Counted from the first letter of the stretch, positions 1 to 7,230 are shown. The stretch is DNA of 18,122 nucleotides from Spirochaetae bacterium HGW-Spirochaetae-7 (GCA_002839245.1 PGXR01000022.1:1-18122); one strand, 5' to 3'. Notes: generated from the sequence alone by a model not told the origin. A program made the numbers and translations.

Positions 1-799
1 CATCGAGCCGACGGGCGGCACGATCCGCTTCAACGGCGAGGACGTGACGGCAACCGACAAAGAGCGCACGCAGGCCTATCGCCGTCAGGTCCAGATGATA
101 TTCCAGGACCCGTACGCGTCGATGAACCCGCGGTTCAAGATCAAGGACGTCCTGGAAGAACCGCTGATCATACACCGCATCAAGGGTGACCGCCTCGAGC
201 ACGAGGCGATGATCGTCAAGGCGCTGAACGAGGTCAAGCTCAACCCGCCCGAGGAATACATGGGGCGTTTTCCCCACATGCTCTCGGGAGGCCAGCGTCA
301 ACGCGTGGCGACGGCGCGCACGCTGATACTCAACCCGCTGATGCTCGTCGCCGACGAACCGGTATCGATGATAGACCTGTCGACCCGCGCCGAGGTGCTC
401 CACATGATGAAGGACGTGCAGCGCGACCTCGGGCTGTCGTACCTGTACATCACCCACGACCTGTCCACGGCGCGCTACTTCACCGACAGGATAGCGGTGA
501 TGTACCTTGGCCGCATCGTCGAGATGGGCGACGCCGACGACGTCATCGACCACCCCCTGCACCCCTATACCCGGGCCCTCATCGACGCGGTACCGGAACC
601 CGTGACGGGCAAGGTCGACATCATCAAGGAACTTCCCATCTCGGGCGAGATCCCGTCGCCCGCGAACATCCCGCCCGGCTGCCGTTTCCATCCCCGCTGT
701 CCCTACGCCAAGCCCGAATGCTCAGCGGAAGCGGAGCCGGAGCTGATCGACATTGGCAACGGCCACTTCCACGCTTGCCGGAGGTATAAAGAAATCTAG
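1..799 (+). CDS. Oligopeptide/dipeptide ABC transporter ATP-binding protein (OppF/DppF type), 3' part
   Basis: The reading frame is open from base 2, so this is the C-terminal ~265 residues of a gene that starts upstream. The Walker A loop lies outside the window. The first residues (IEPTGG, then IRFNGEDVT) match the stretch that follows Walker A in these ATPases. Visible motifs are the Q-loop (MIFQDPYASMNPR), the ABC signature (LSGGQRQRV), Walker B (LMLVADEP) and the switch histidine (YITHD). The C-terminus is the oligopeptide-transporter extension (HPLHPYTRAL, then CRFHPRCPYAKPEC) typical of OppD/OppF/DppD/DppF. The D-loop reads SMID instead of the usual SALD. It would power uptake of peptides, or sometimes sugars or nickel, with permease and binding-protein genes expected upstream. 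The family is clear; the substrate cannot be read from this fragment. Confidence 0.93.
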   Translation, partial: IEPTGGTIRFNGEDVTATDKERTQAYRRQVQMIFQDPYASMNPRFKIKDVLEEPLIIHRIKGDRLEHEAMIVKALNEVKLNPPEEYMGRFPHMLSGGQRQRVATARTLILNPLMLVADEPVSMIDLSTRAEVLHMMKDVQRDLGLSYLYITHDLSTARYFTDRIAVMYLGRIVEMGDADDVIDHPLHPYTRALIDAVPEPVTGKVDIIKELPISGEIPSPANIPPGCRFHPRCPYAKPECSAEAEPELIDIGNGHFHACRRYKEI

Positions 800-824
800 A
801 TTCGGCTCGCTGTTCCGTAAAGTC

Positions 825-855
825 AGGCTGTCCATCAAGGTGGGCAGCCTTTTTT
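825..855 (+). terminator. Intrinsic terminator after the ABC transporter gene
   Basis: AGGCTGTCC (825-833) pairs with GGGCAGCCT (842-850) in a 9-bp stem with one G-U pair and an 8-nt loop, followed directly by a run of T (850-855). It lies 26 nt after the ABC gene stop and abuts the stop codon of the convergent MFS gene. On the opposite strand no good U-run follows, so it is best read as a terminator for the + strand operon. Confidence 0.85.
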
Positions 856-2124
856 CTAGTCTGCGACGCCCACGGAAGCGGACCCGGGAGAAGCTGCAGG
901 AACCGACGCCCGGCGGCCTTTCCCGAGGTACAGGAAGGCGGATCCGAACAGCAGAGCTCCGGCGATCACCCAGACTGCGTCGATCGATATGAAGCGCAAC
1001 GCGGTACTGAACGCGAGAGACGATACTATGCCGCCCAGCTGTACCGACAGCGACGCGATCGACAGGAAGCTGGCCCTCGCTGAAGGAGGGACCTCGGTAT
1101 TGAATACCGTAGCCTCGGGTACCGACATCATGCCATTGCAGCACATCACCGCCAGGAACAGCGCGACGAACCCTGGCACTGCGCCTTGCATGGCAAGCGC
1201 CAGGATCGAGCATCCGGCTATGATACGGAGAACGCCGATGATGGCCATGCCTGAACGAGGCCGCGCCTTCCTGAGCGCCGCGCCGATGATGACGTTGCCC
1301 GCGACCGCGGCCGCGAAGCAGGCGGCATTCACGAAGCCGAATATCCAGGTCGCGTCGGCCCCGCCGAGTATCCCGCGTAGCCGGGGCTGCCAGTATAGCT
1401 CGATGGCGCTGAAGGACAGCCCCCAGAAGGCGGCGCCAGCCAGCAGGCGCACGATCGTCCCGTTGCCGTGCATAGTCGATACAGCCTCGCGCAACAGGAC
1501 GGTGAGCCTTGTCCCGGTTGAATGCTCTCCGGAGTGTCTGTCTTCCCGCCTCGGGCCATCGCGCCGCGACGTGAACAGCGTCATGCAGAAGAGCGCCGCC
1601 AGAAGCGCGATCTGGACGACCAGGTTGCCGTTGTAAGGATTCGCCTGCGGATGCAGGCGTTTCCATAAAACCGGGATGGCCCCGCCTCCCAGCGCCCCGA
1701 TGGCGAGCCCGAGCGTCTCGGCCACACCCATCGCTGTCATCAGGGAATGCAGGCGGTCTTTCCCGCGCCGCTCGATGTACGCGTCGATATACAGCGCTTC
1801 TATTGACCCCGACGAGAACGCCCTGGACACGCCGTATAGCGCGGCGGCGACGACTACCCCGGCAAAGCCGTCTGCGCTCAACATCAGCGCGTAGCCGCTC
1901 GCAGCGATGGCGATCGATACCAGGTATACGCGGCGACGGCCCACCAGGTCGGACAGCACGCCGCTCGGCAGCTCGAACAGGATGACAGCTGCCGACATCG
2001 CCGCCAGGACTATCCCGGCTCCCTCTACGGGTACGCCTTTGGACATGATCATCAGTACGAGGATCGGGCTCATGACACCGACGATGGCCCAGTGGATGAA
2101 GCGGTTGACGAAGGGTATCAGCAT
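856..2124 (-). CDS. Major facilitator superfamily (MFS) transporter
   Basis: The protein has 422 residues and about 12 hydrophobic segments. The MFS motif A between TM2 and TM3 reads GVLSDLVGRRR, and a basic cytoplasmic loop of ~40 residues (SRRDGPRRED onwards) separates the two six-helix halves. It is probably an inner-membrane proton-coupled exporter of small molecules; the substrate is unknown. I chose the ATG at 2124 because hydrophobic TM1 begins right there (MLIPFVNRFIHW). A longer reading from 2193 would add 23 non-hydrophobic residues that overlap the upstream gene. The ATG overlaps the last 7 nt (2118-2124) of the ArsR-type regulator gene, so the two genes are probably translationally coupled. 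The pairing suggests a regulated drug or metabolite efflux unit. Confidence 0.85.
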   Translation of the reverse strand: MLIPFVNRFIHWAIVGVMSPILVLMIMSKGVPVEGAGIVLAAMSAAVILFELPSGVLSDLVGRRRVYLVSIAIAASGYALMLSADGFAGVVVAAALYGVSRAFSSGSIEALYIDAYIERRGKDRLHSLMTAMGVAETLGLAIGALGGGAIPVLWKRLHPQANPYNGNLVVQIALLAALFCMTLFTSRRDGPRREDRHSGEHSTGTRLTVLLREAVSTMHGNGTIVRLLAGAAFWGLSFSAIELYWQPRLRGILGGADATWIFGFVNAACFAAAVAGNVIIGAALRKARPRSGMAIIGVLRIIAGCSILALAMQGAVPGFVALFLAVMCCNGMMSVPEATVFNTEVPPSARASFLSIASLSVQLGGIVSSLAFSTALRFISIDAVWVIAGALLFGSAFLYLGKGRRASVPAASPGSASVGVAD

Positions 2125-2729
2125 TCCGCTGCCTCGGGGAATCGCGGAAGCAACTGGAACTGCGCGGCGACCATCACGGTTCCAGGGATGCAAGCTTCCT
2201 CCGGATCGAAGCGGCGGTAACGCACCATGACAGCCTCAAGTGCCGCTTCCAGGCTCTTGAGTTCCTCCGGCGACAACCTTAGGCTCCAATCGCTGATCGC
2301 CCCCGCGTAGCGCCATTCGCCCGATGAGTCCGGCAGGTGGCCTATCCAGTCCGCCATCCGCTCCGCGTGGGCACCGGCGATGGCGCGCAGGAACTCGGTT
2401 CCGAGCAAGGCCGTCTCAGGATCTCCGCCCATCGTGCGCTCGTCGAAGTAGGTGCTCCGGTGCGACGCCCGCCACCAGCGCTCCTTCTTCGACGGCCTCG
2501 GATCATCCTCGATGAACCCGAACGACGCCAGCTGGCGCAGGTGATAGCTCGTGGCACCGGTCGACTCGCCTAGCCGCTTGGCCAGCCCGCTCGAGGTTGC
2601 CGGGCCGAATTCGCGCAGTGCGCCCAACAGCCGCAGGCGTAAAGGATGGGCAAGGCCCTTGAGGTTCTTCGGCTCGAGCCTGAGGATGGGTCCCGAATCG
2701 GCGGCTCTGTCTGGATTGTTGCTTTCCAT
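2118..2729 (-). CDS. ArsR-type winged-helix transcriptional regulator
   Basis: This 203-residue protein has an N-terminal winged helix at about residues 22-80: LKGLAHPLRLRLLGALREFG, then SSGLAKRLGES and the recognition helix TSYHLRQLASFGFIED. A KKERWW wing follows. The C-terminal half (residues ~95-200) is a helical sensor-like domain of unknown ligand. No ArsR metal-binding cysteine motif is visible, so a metal sensor is unlikely. ArsR-type proteins of this build often sit beside MFS exporters, and this gene overlaps one by 7 nt. I chose the ATG at 2729. A TTG at 2750 in the same frame would put the operator palindrome inside the gene. An upstream AT-rich palindrome suggests autoregulation. 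The DNA-binding role is well supported; the inducer is not known. Confidence 0.85.
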   Translation of the reverse strand: MESNNPDRAADSGPILRLEPKNLKGLAHPLRLRLLGALREFGPATSSGLAKRLGESTGATSYHLRQLASFGFIEDDPRPSKKERWWRASHRSTYFDERTMGGDPETALLGTEFLRAIAGAHAERMADWIGHLPDSSGEWRYAGAISDWSLRLSPEELKSLEAALEAVMVRYRRFDPEEACIPGTVMVAAQFQLLPRFPEAAEC

Positions 2730-2735
2730 AACCGA

Positions 2736-2764
2736 AGCATAGTATTGCAAAGTTTATTTTGCAA
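2736..2764 (-). promoter_or_regulatory. Probable promoter of the regulator-MFS operon
   Basis: On the minus strand, TTGCAA (2764-2759) serves as the -35 and TATGCT (2741-2736) as the -10, with a 17-nt spacer. The expected start of transcription is about base 2729, the A of the regulator's ATG, so the mRNA may be leaderless. I see no Shine-Dalgarno sequence in front of that ATG. The promoter lies inside the operator palindrome, so a bound repressor would block it. Confidence 0.55.
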
Positions 2765-2780
2765 TACATATTTTGCAATA
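2742..2780. promoter_or_regulatory. Operator: perfect 10-bp palindrome plus a third half-site
   Basis: GTATTGCAAA (2742-2751) and TTTGCAATAC (2758-2767) are perfect inverted arms separated by 6 bp. A third copy of the right half, TTTGCAATA, follows at 2772-2780, 14 bp along from the one at 2758. The AT-rich cluster stands out in GC-rich DNA and covers the -35 and spacer of the promoter. It is the natural candidate for the binding site of the adjacent ArsR-type regulator, which is inference from position. Confidence 0.7.
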
Positions 2781-2814
2781 ATCGGCAAAAACGCTTAAAA
2801 ATCGATACTTAGGC

Positions 2815-3528
2815 TCAGGCGTCCAGCTTGCCCATCTCTCCGCGCTTAGTCAGGTAGAAGATGACGTAGGTCAGGGCGATGAACAACGCGAAAGCCAACG
2901 AGAACAGCAACGCGGCCGGATCGGTAAAGGCTTCGACCATCACCCGCATCGAGCGGGCCGGGTCGACCATCACGTCCCAGCTGTTTATGCGCGCGAAACG
3001 TCCGAAATGGATGCCGAATCCCGACAGGAGAATCGCCGGAACCATCATCGCCCATCCCGCTACCCGGCCGAACAGCGACCGCATCGTGCCGTGCATCACG
3101 TACATCGAAATGAGGCCAAGGTAATGCCCGACGAACGCGAAGGCCGCGTTCATGACGATGTCGTACCACAAAAGGTCGTATTCCGACAGCCATGTCGCCG
3201 TCACCGAGCCGAGCCCCGCCCGCCTGACGACATGGATGAAGTCGGTGAAGATGTACGGGGCGTTGGGGTAGAAAACGATCCATGCCGCGAACGCGACCAA
3301 CGCTGTCGCCACCGTTCCCGCGCGCGACTTCCGGCTGGCGGACAGCGCCGCGCCTAGCCAGGCTATGGGTATCGGCACCGCCGCGAGGAAGAGGTTCCAG
3401 ATCAGGTAGCCCTGCGCAAAACGGCCGGTCAGCGCCAGGCGGACGAATACGAAGAGGACACAGGACAGGAACGACAGCCCGACGACGAGTGAAAGCCTTG
3501 CCGCCGGGCGGATGGCGCGCATGTCCAT
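2815..3528 (-). CDS. DUF1361 integral membrane protein
   Basis: The 237-residue protein has about six hydrophobic segments. It shows the hallmarks I associate with DUF1361: YLIWNLFLAAVPI in TM2, FYPNAPYIFTDFIHV after TM3, WYDIVMNAAFAFVGHYLG, and GFGIHFGRFARINSWDV near TM5. No biochemical function is established for this family as far as I know. It starts 16 nt after the thrS stop codon, with an AGGA element 5 nt before the ATG and no visible promoter of its own. It is therefore probably cotranscribed with thrS and falls under the same T-box control. No classical terminator follows; the spacer to the next operon is AT-rich with short T-runs. Confidence 0.85.
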   Translation of the reverse strand: MDMRAIRPAARLSLVVGLSFLSCVLFVFVRLALTGRFAQGYLIWNLFLAAVPIPIAWLGAALSASRKSRAGTVATALVAFAAWIVFYPNAPYIFTDFIHVVRRAGLGSVTATWLSEYDLLWYDIVMNAAFAFVGHYLGLISMYVMHGTMRSLFGRVAGWAMMVPAILLSGFGIHFGRFARINSWDVMVDPARSMRVMVEAFTDPAALLFSLAFALFIALTYVIFYLTKRGEMGKLDA

Positions 3529-3544
3529 ATCGTTCCTGTCGACC

Positions 3545-5281
3545 CTAGAGTTCCAGCGACCGGGCGGCGACGAGCGAGCCGACCATGGCCACGAATTCGG
3601 CTGCCTTCATCGGGGGCAGCTGTCGCCCGTCCCGCACGCGGACGGCGACCGTACCTTCGTCGCGCTCCTTGGCGCCGACGACGAGCATATACGGTATCTT
3701 CTGCCCCTGGGCGTCGCGTATCTTGGCGTTCATCCGCTCGTCAGAAAGCACCGCGCGGACTCGCAGACCGGCCTTCTTGAGGTCGGCGGCCACCGTGGCG
3801 GCATAGTCTGAAAAGTCCTGGCCCACGGGAATGACCACCGCCTGCTCCGGCGCCAGCCATATCGGGAAGGCTCCCGCCGTATGCTCGAGGTATACGCCGA
3901 AGAAACGCTCTATCGAACCGAGGAGGGCGCGGTGGACCATGTACGGCCGTTTCTTCTGGCCGTCGGAGTCGATATAGGTCATGTCGAAACGCTCGGGTTC
4001 GTTGAAGTCGAACTGTATGGTGGTCAGCTGCCACTCCCGGCCTATCGCGTCCTTGACCTTGAGGTCTATCTTGGGGCCGTAGAAGGCGCCGCCGCCCTCA
4101 TCCATCTCGTACGGCAGGCCTTCCTTGTCGACAGCCTTGCGCAATGACTCCAGGGCGGTTTCCCACATCACCGGCTCCCCGACAGCTCCGTCGCCCGCCG
4201 GCCTGGTCGCGAGGTAGGCCTTGATCTCCTTGAAACCCAGGGTCTTGTGCATGAACAGCGAAAAGCGCAGCACCTCGGCTATCTCGTCCTCTATCTGCTC
4301 GGGAGTACAGATGATGTGCGCATCGTCCTGGGTAAAGCCCCTGACGCGCATCAGGCCGTGGAGTGTCCCCGAGCGCTCGTAGCGGTACACGGTGCCCAGC
4401 TCGGCCCAGCGCATCGGCAGCTCGCGGTACGAGTGGACGCTGTTGTTGTATATCATGATGTGGAAAGGGCAGTTCATCGGCTTGATGTAGTAGTCGTCCT
4501 CGTCCACCTTCATTGGCGAGTACATGCCTTCCTTGTAGAAGCCGAGGTGTCCCGAGGTCTGCCACAGCCAGCTCTTGCCGATGTGCGGGGTGAACAGTAT
4601 CTCGTAGCCGTTCTTGTAGTGTTCGTCGCGCCACCAGTTCTCCAGCTCCACGCGGAAACGGCCGCCTTTTGGATGCCAGTAGATGAGGCCAGGACCCGCT
4701 TCCTCGTGAGTGCTGAAAAGGTCCAGCTCCTTGCCCAGGCGGCGGTTGTCGCGTTTCTCCGCTTCCTCCAGCATTTTCAGGTGGGCCTCGAGTTCCGCCT
4801 TGCTGATGAAGGCGTACGCGTAGATGCGGGTGAGCATCGGGCGCTTCTCGTCGCCGCGCCAGTACGCGCCGGCTATGGAGCGCAGCTTGAAGGCGTCGGG
4901 CCGGATGTCGCGGGTCGAATCGACGTGGGGGCCTCGGCAAAGGTCCCTGAAGGCGCCCTGTTCGTAGACGGTTATCTTCCCGTCCTCGAGCCCGTTGATA
5001 AGCTCGACCTTGAACGGCTCGTCGGCGAACATCGCAAGGGCTTCGGCCTTGCTCACCTCGACGCGCTTGAACGGCACGTTGGCAGAGATGATGCGGCGCA
5101 TTTCCTTCTCGATGGCGGGCAGGTCATCCGGCTGGATCGGGGACGGGAACTGGAAGTCGTAATAGAACCCGTCATCGATGGCAGGTCCGATGGCTACCTT
5201 GGTGCCCGGATACAGCTTGACGACGGCCTCGGCCATCACATGGGACAGCGAGTGGCGTACGGTTTCGACTGGGTGACTCAT
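3545..5281 (-). CDS. thrS: Threonyl-tRNA synthetase
   Basis: This class II synthetase charges tRNA-Thr with threonine in the cytoplasm. The 578 residues begin directly with the editing domain: HSLSH near residue 10, IGPAIDDGFYYDF, and CRGPHVDSTRDI. The N-terminal TGS domain of the ~640-residue E. coli enzyme is missing, as in Borrelia. The catalytic core shows zinc-ligand regions IKPMNCPFH, QDDAHIIC and MVHRALLGS, motif 2 YRYERSGTLHG, and motif 3 GSIERFFGVYLEH. The anticodon-binding domain forms the C-terminus (VVIPVGQDFSDYA to IPYMLVVG). I chose the ATG at 5281 because GAGGAG (5293-5288) lies 6 nt upstream and the protein there starts MSHPVETVRHS. A longer frame reading runs into the T-box leader. 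Expression is predicted to respond to uncharged tRNA-Thr. Confidence 0.97.
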   Translation of the reverse strand: MSHPVETVRHSLSHVMAEAVVKLYPGTKVAIGPAIDDGFYYDFQFPSPIQPDDLPAIEKEMRRIISANVPFKRVEVSKAEALAMFADEPFKVELINGLEDGKITVYEQGAFRDLCRGPHVDSTRDIRPDAFKLRSIAGAYWRGDEKRPMLTRIYAYAFISKAELEAHLKMLEEAEKRDNRRLGKELDLFSTHEEAGPGLIYWHPKGGRFRVELENWWRDEHYKNGYEILFTPHIGKSWLWQTSGHLGFYKEGMYSPMKVDEDDYYIKPMNCPFHIMIYNNSVHSYRELPMRWAELGTVYRYERSGTLHGLMRVRGFTQDDAHIICTPEQIEDEIAEVLRFSLFMHKTLGFKEIKAYLATRPAGDGAVGEPVMWETALESLRKAVDKEGLPYEMDEGGGAFYGPKIDLKVKDAIGREWQLTTIQFDFNEPERFDMTYIDSDGQKKRPYMVHRALLGSIERFFGVYLEHTAGAFPIWLAPEQAVVIPVGQDFSDYAATVAADLKKAGLRVRAVLSDERMNAKIRDAQGQKIPYMLVVGAKERDEGTVAVRVRDGRQLPPMKAAEFVAMVGSLVAARSLEL

Positions 5282-5293
5282 CGGGTACTCCTC

Positions 5294-5606
5294 GGACGGG
5301 AACAGCCGGGCGGGACGCGTCCGCACGCCGACCCGCCAGGGATTCTTTCCCGGCGTTGACTCGTAAGGACGAATCCCATAGGGAATCCGCGGTACCACCT
5401 TACTTCGGCGAGAGTTGGAAAAAGGCTCGCCGCACTCGGAATGCTGTAACGGGCGTACCCGGCACCGATTACCGGCCGCTTTGCGCGGCTTTCACCGGAA
5501 CGGCTCCGGAGCGGTTTTCTGCGGTGTCGCGTCAGGCGCCTTCCAGCCTCGGGCTGCCTTCTCTCGGGGCGCAACGATCCGCATACTCTTCTCCATCAAA
5601 GCCTGT
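5294..5606 (-). ncRNA. T-box riboswitch leader (threonine specifier) upstream of thrS
   Basis: Read on the minus strand. Stem I: GGAG (5594-5591) pairs with CTCC (5511-5508), and GCGG (5582-5579) with CCGC (5524-5521). They enclose an internal loop with AAGAGTA (5590-5584) on the 5' side, containing the AGTA motif of T-boxes, and AGAAAACCG (5520-5512) on the 3' side. The specifier codon is ACC (5515-5513, Thr), followed by a purine. A distal stem (GCGCC/GGCGC) lies above. A GGCGAG/CTCGCC hairpin (about 5432-5406) precedes the T-box core AAGGTGGTACCGCGG (5401-5387). Antiterminator helix: GTAAGG (5403-5398) with CCTTAC (5368-5363), bulging UGGUACC for the tRNA acceptor end. A competing 7-bp hairpin, GATTCGT (5375-5369) with ACGAGTC (5364-5358), would consume the 3' arm. 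No U-run follows, so control is probably translational or Rho-assisted (inference). Confidence 0.88.
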
Positions 5607-5613
5607 GCGTTAG

Positions 5614-5643
5614 AATATGGCGTTCAGCGTAGCCTTTCGTCAA
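5614..5643 (-). promoter_or_regulatory. Probable promoter of the T-box-thrS transcript
   Basis: On the minus strand, TTGACG (5643-5638) is a good -35. CATATT (5619-5614) is a moderate -10 at 18-nt spacing; TATTCT (5617-5612) at 20 nt is an alternative. Either places the transcript start around 5604-5608, just before the first helix of the T-box. The -35 lies immediately after the stop codon of the upstream PLP-enzyme gene. Confidence 0.5.
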
Positions 5644-5646
5644 GCG

Positions 5647-7113
5647 TCAGACGGCCTTGAAGCGGGACATGAGGTCGGGAGCTCCTCCGCCCCCGTCCTT
5701 GCGGGTGAACTCACCCGATTCCTTGTGGTAGATGTAGTCCTGCGCCCAGTCCCGGTAGTGTCGTATCGTCTCGACGACGCCCCGGGCCGTGAACCGCGCC
5801 TCGCCGTCGGTCATCGTGGGGTGGATCGACAGGCGGACCCAGCCCGGCTTCTCGGTCAGGTCGCCGGCCTCGATGAGTTCGGTGATATGCCTGCTCGTCG
5901 ACTTGTCGATGCTGAACAAAATATGCCCGTAGCTCCCGGCGCAGGAGCAGCCGCCTCGGGTCTGGACGCCGAAACGGTCGTTCAGGAGCCTGACGATGAG
6001 GTTGTAGTGCTCTCCGGGAGCGTAGAACGACAGTATGCCCAGCCGGTCAAGGTTGCCCCCCTCCAGAAGCATTATGGCGGGCTCCTTGCTGAACTCCGAC
6101 AGGATGATGTCCATGATCTCGCGCTCGCGGGCCTGGATTTCGGCGACGCCCATGGCCTCCTTGAGCTTGAAGGCGAGGGCGGCCCGTATGGCCTGGAGGA
6201 AGCCTGGGGTACCCCCGTCCTCGCGGGCCTCGATCTCGTCGACATAGCTGTGGGTGCCGAAGGGAGTGGTCCACTTGACGGTTCCACCGCCCGGGTGGTC
6301 GGGCACATGGCAGGTGTACAGGGCGTTTGACATGACGAGGATGCCCGACGAACCGGGTCCGCCGAGGAATTTGTGGGGCGACAGCATGATGGCGTCAAGG
6401 CGGCGCTCGGGATCGGCCGGATGCATGTCGATGTCCACGTACGGCGCGGCGGCCGCGAAGTCGACGAAGCAGAAGCCGCCGTGGCAGTGCATGATGGCGG
6501 CCATGTCGTGGCAGGGAGGCAGGAGGCCGGTCACGTTGGATCCTGCGGTAAAGGAACCGATGAGGAGGGGACGGTCGACAGCGTCCCGGCACATGCGGTC
6601 CAGCCACTCGAGGTCCGGCAGTCCAGTCGCGTCGTCCCGTGGAACGAGTTGCAGGTCGACGTCGCATTCCTCCCAGGTGATCTGGTTGGAATGATGCTCC
6701 ATGTGGGTAACCAGCACCAGCGGACGCTTGCCGTCGCGGCATGTCCGCTTGCAGCTCTCGGGCATCCTGAGGCCCAGGAGGCGCTGCAGCTTGTTCACCG
6801 CGGCCGTCATCCCGAAGCCGGTGAAGAACAGCGAGTCCTGCTCCGAGGCGTGCACGGAGTCCTTGATGACACGGCGCGCGCGATGGTAGGCCTCGGTCAT
6901 CGCGACGCCGGTATAGGTCGTCTCGGTGTGCGTGTTGGCGACCAGCGGGCCTATCTCGCGGAGCATGAAGTCCTCGATCGGAGCGTACAGGCGCCCCGAC
7001 GCCGTCCAGTCGGCGTACACTATTGGACCCGTGCTGCCGTCGGAGAGCCTCATGGTCGCGTCGATGCCGACGATGTTCTCCCGGAAGGGGTGGAAGTGCT
7101 GTTCCAGGCTCAT
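5647..7113 (-). CDS. Class V aminotransferase-fold PLP enzyme, cysteine desulfurase-like
   Basis: The 488-residue protein has a class V PLP fold. The Schiff-base lysine lies in LSPHKFLGGPGSSG. HMEHHSNQITWEE contains the histidine expected to stack on the cofactor, and CFVDFAAAAPYVDID holds the aspartate that contacts the pyridine nitrogen. A cysteine pair in TRGGCSCAGSYGH sits where SufS/CsdA-type desulfurases carry the catalytic cysteine. Cysteine desulfuration is therefore plausible, but no SUF, ISC or sulfur-carrier gene is adjacent, and related class V enzymes use other substrates. At 488 residues it is longer than SufS (about 400). I chose the ATG at 7113 because AAGGAG (7124-7119) lies 5 nt upstream; in-frame starts at 7131 and 7161 lie within or before the promoter. 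Fold certain, exact reaction open. Confidence 0.85.
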   Translation of the reverse strand: MSLEQHFHPFRENIVGIDATMRLSDGSTGPIVYADWTASGRLYAPIEDFMLREIGPLVANTHTETTYTGVAMTEAYHRARRVIKDSVHASEQDSLFFTGFGMTAAVNKLQRLLGLRMPESCKRTCRDGKRPLVLVTHMEHHSNQITWEECDVDLQLVPRDDATGLPDLEWLDRMCRDAVDRPLLIGSFTAGSNVTGLLPPCHDMAAIMHCHGGFCFVDFAAAAPYVDIDMHPADPERRLDAIMLSPHKFLGGPGSSGILVMSNALYTCHVPDHPGGGTVKWTTPFGTHSYVDEIEAREDGGTPGFLQAIRAALAFKLKEAMGVAEIQAREREIMDIILSEFSKEPAIMLLEGGNLDRLGILSFYAPGEHYNLIVRLLNDRFGVQTRGGCSCAGSYGHILFSIDKSTSRHITELIEAGDLTEKPGWVRLSIHPTMTDGEARFTARGVVETIRHYRDWAQDYIYHKESGEFTRKDGGGGAPDLMSRFKAV

Positions 7114-7132
7114 GGTTGCTCCTTGGAACTTC

Positions 7133-7161
7133 ATTAAATGTGATACTTGAAGCTTGGTCAA
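7133..7161 (-). promoter_or_regulatory. Promoter of the class V PLP enzyme gene
   Basis: On the minus strand, TTGACC (7161-7156, five of six matches) and TTTAAT (7138-7133, five of six) are spaced by 17 nt. The predicted transcript starts near 7126, leaving a leader of about 13 nt that carries the AAGGAG ribosome site. It is the best sigma-70-type promoter in the window and is divergent from clpS. Confidence 0.75.
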
Positions 7162-7193
7162 GCAAACATCGCAAGCGCGTGTCGGCTGGCGCC

Positions 7194-7222
7194 TTGTTTT
7201 TCTGACCGCTCTTGTTTATTTT
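7194..7222 (+). promoter_or_regulatory. Possible promoter of the clpS-clpA-aat operon
   Basis: TTGTTT (7194-7199) and TATTTT (7217-7222) are spaced by 17 nt and precede the clpS start by 8 nt. The predicted transcript start would fall at or very near the GTG start codon, giving a leaderless or nearly leaderless mRNA. The matches are weak (three and four of six), but this is the only AT-rich element in the divergent spacer on this strand. Confidence 0.4.
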
Positions 7223-7230
7223 ATGGTGCG

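Noticed and set aside
722..1666. Long open frame on the minus strand inside the MFS gene
   Set aside because: Arg/Gly-rich shadow of the MFS gene in another frame; no family motifs, whereas the chosen frame has clear membrane helices.
2768..2814. Intrinsic terminator after the DUF1361 gene
   Set aside because: T-runs are present on the minus strand but no stable stem precedes them.
4247..5359. 370-codon open frame antisense to thrS
   Set aside because: Shadow of the certain thrS frame; it also runs into the T-box leader.
5282..5398. N-terminal extension of thrS from an in-frame start at 5398
   Set aside because: It would translate the T-box core and platform; the ATG at 5281 has a well placed GAGGAG and the protein begins there like other TGS-less enzymes.
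7147..7230. Longer clpS from ATG 7147
   Set aside because: Extra residues lie across the divergent promoters and show no similarity to ClpS; the 103-residue form matches the family.
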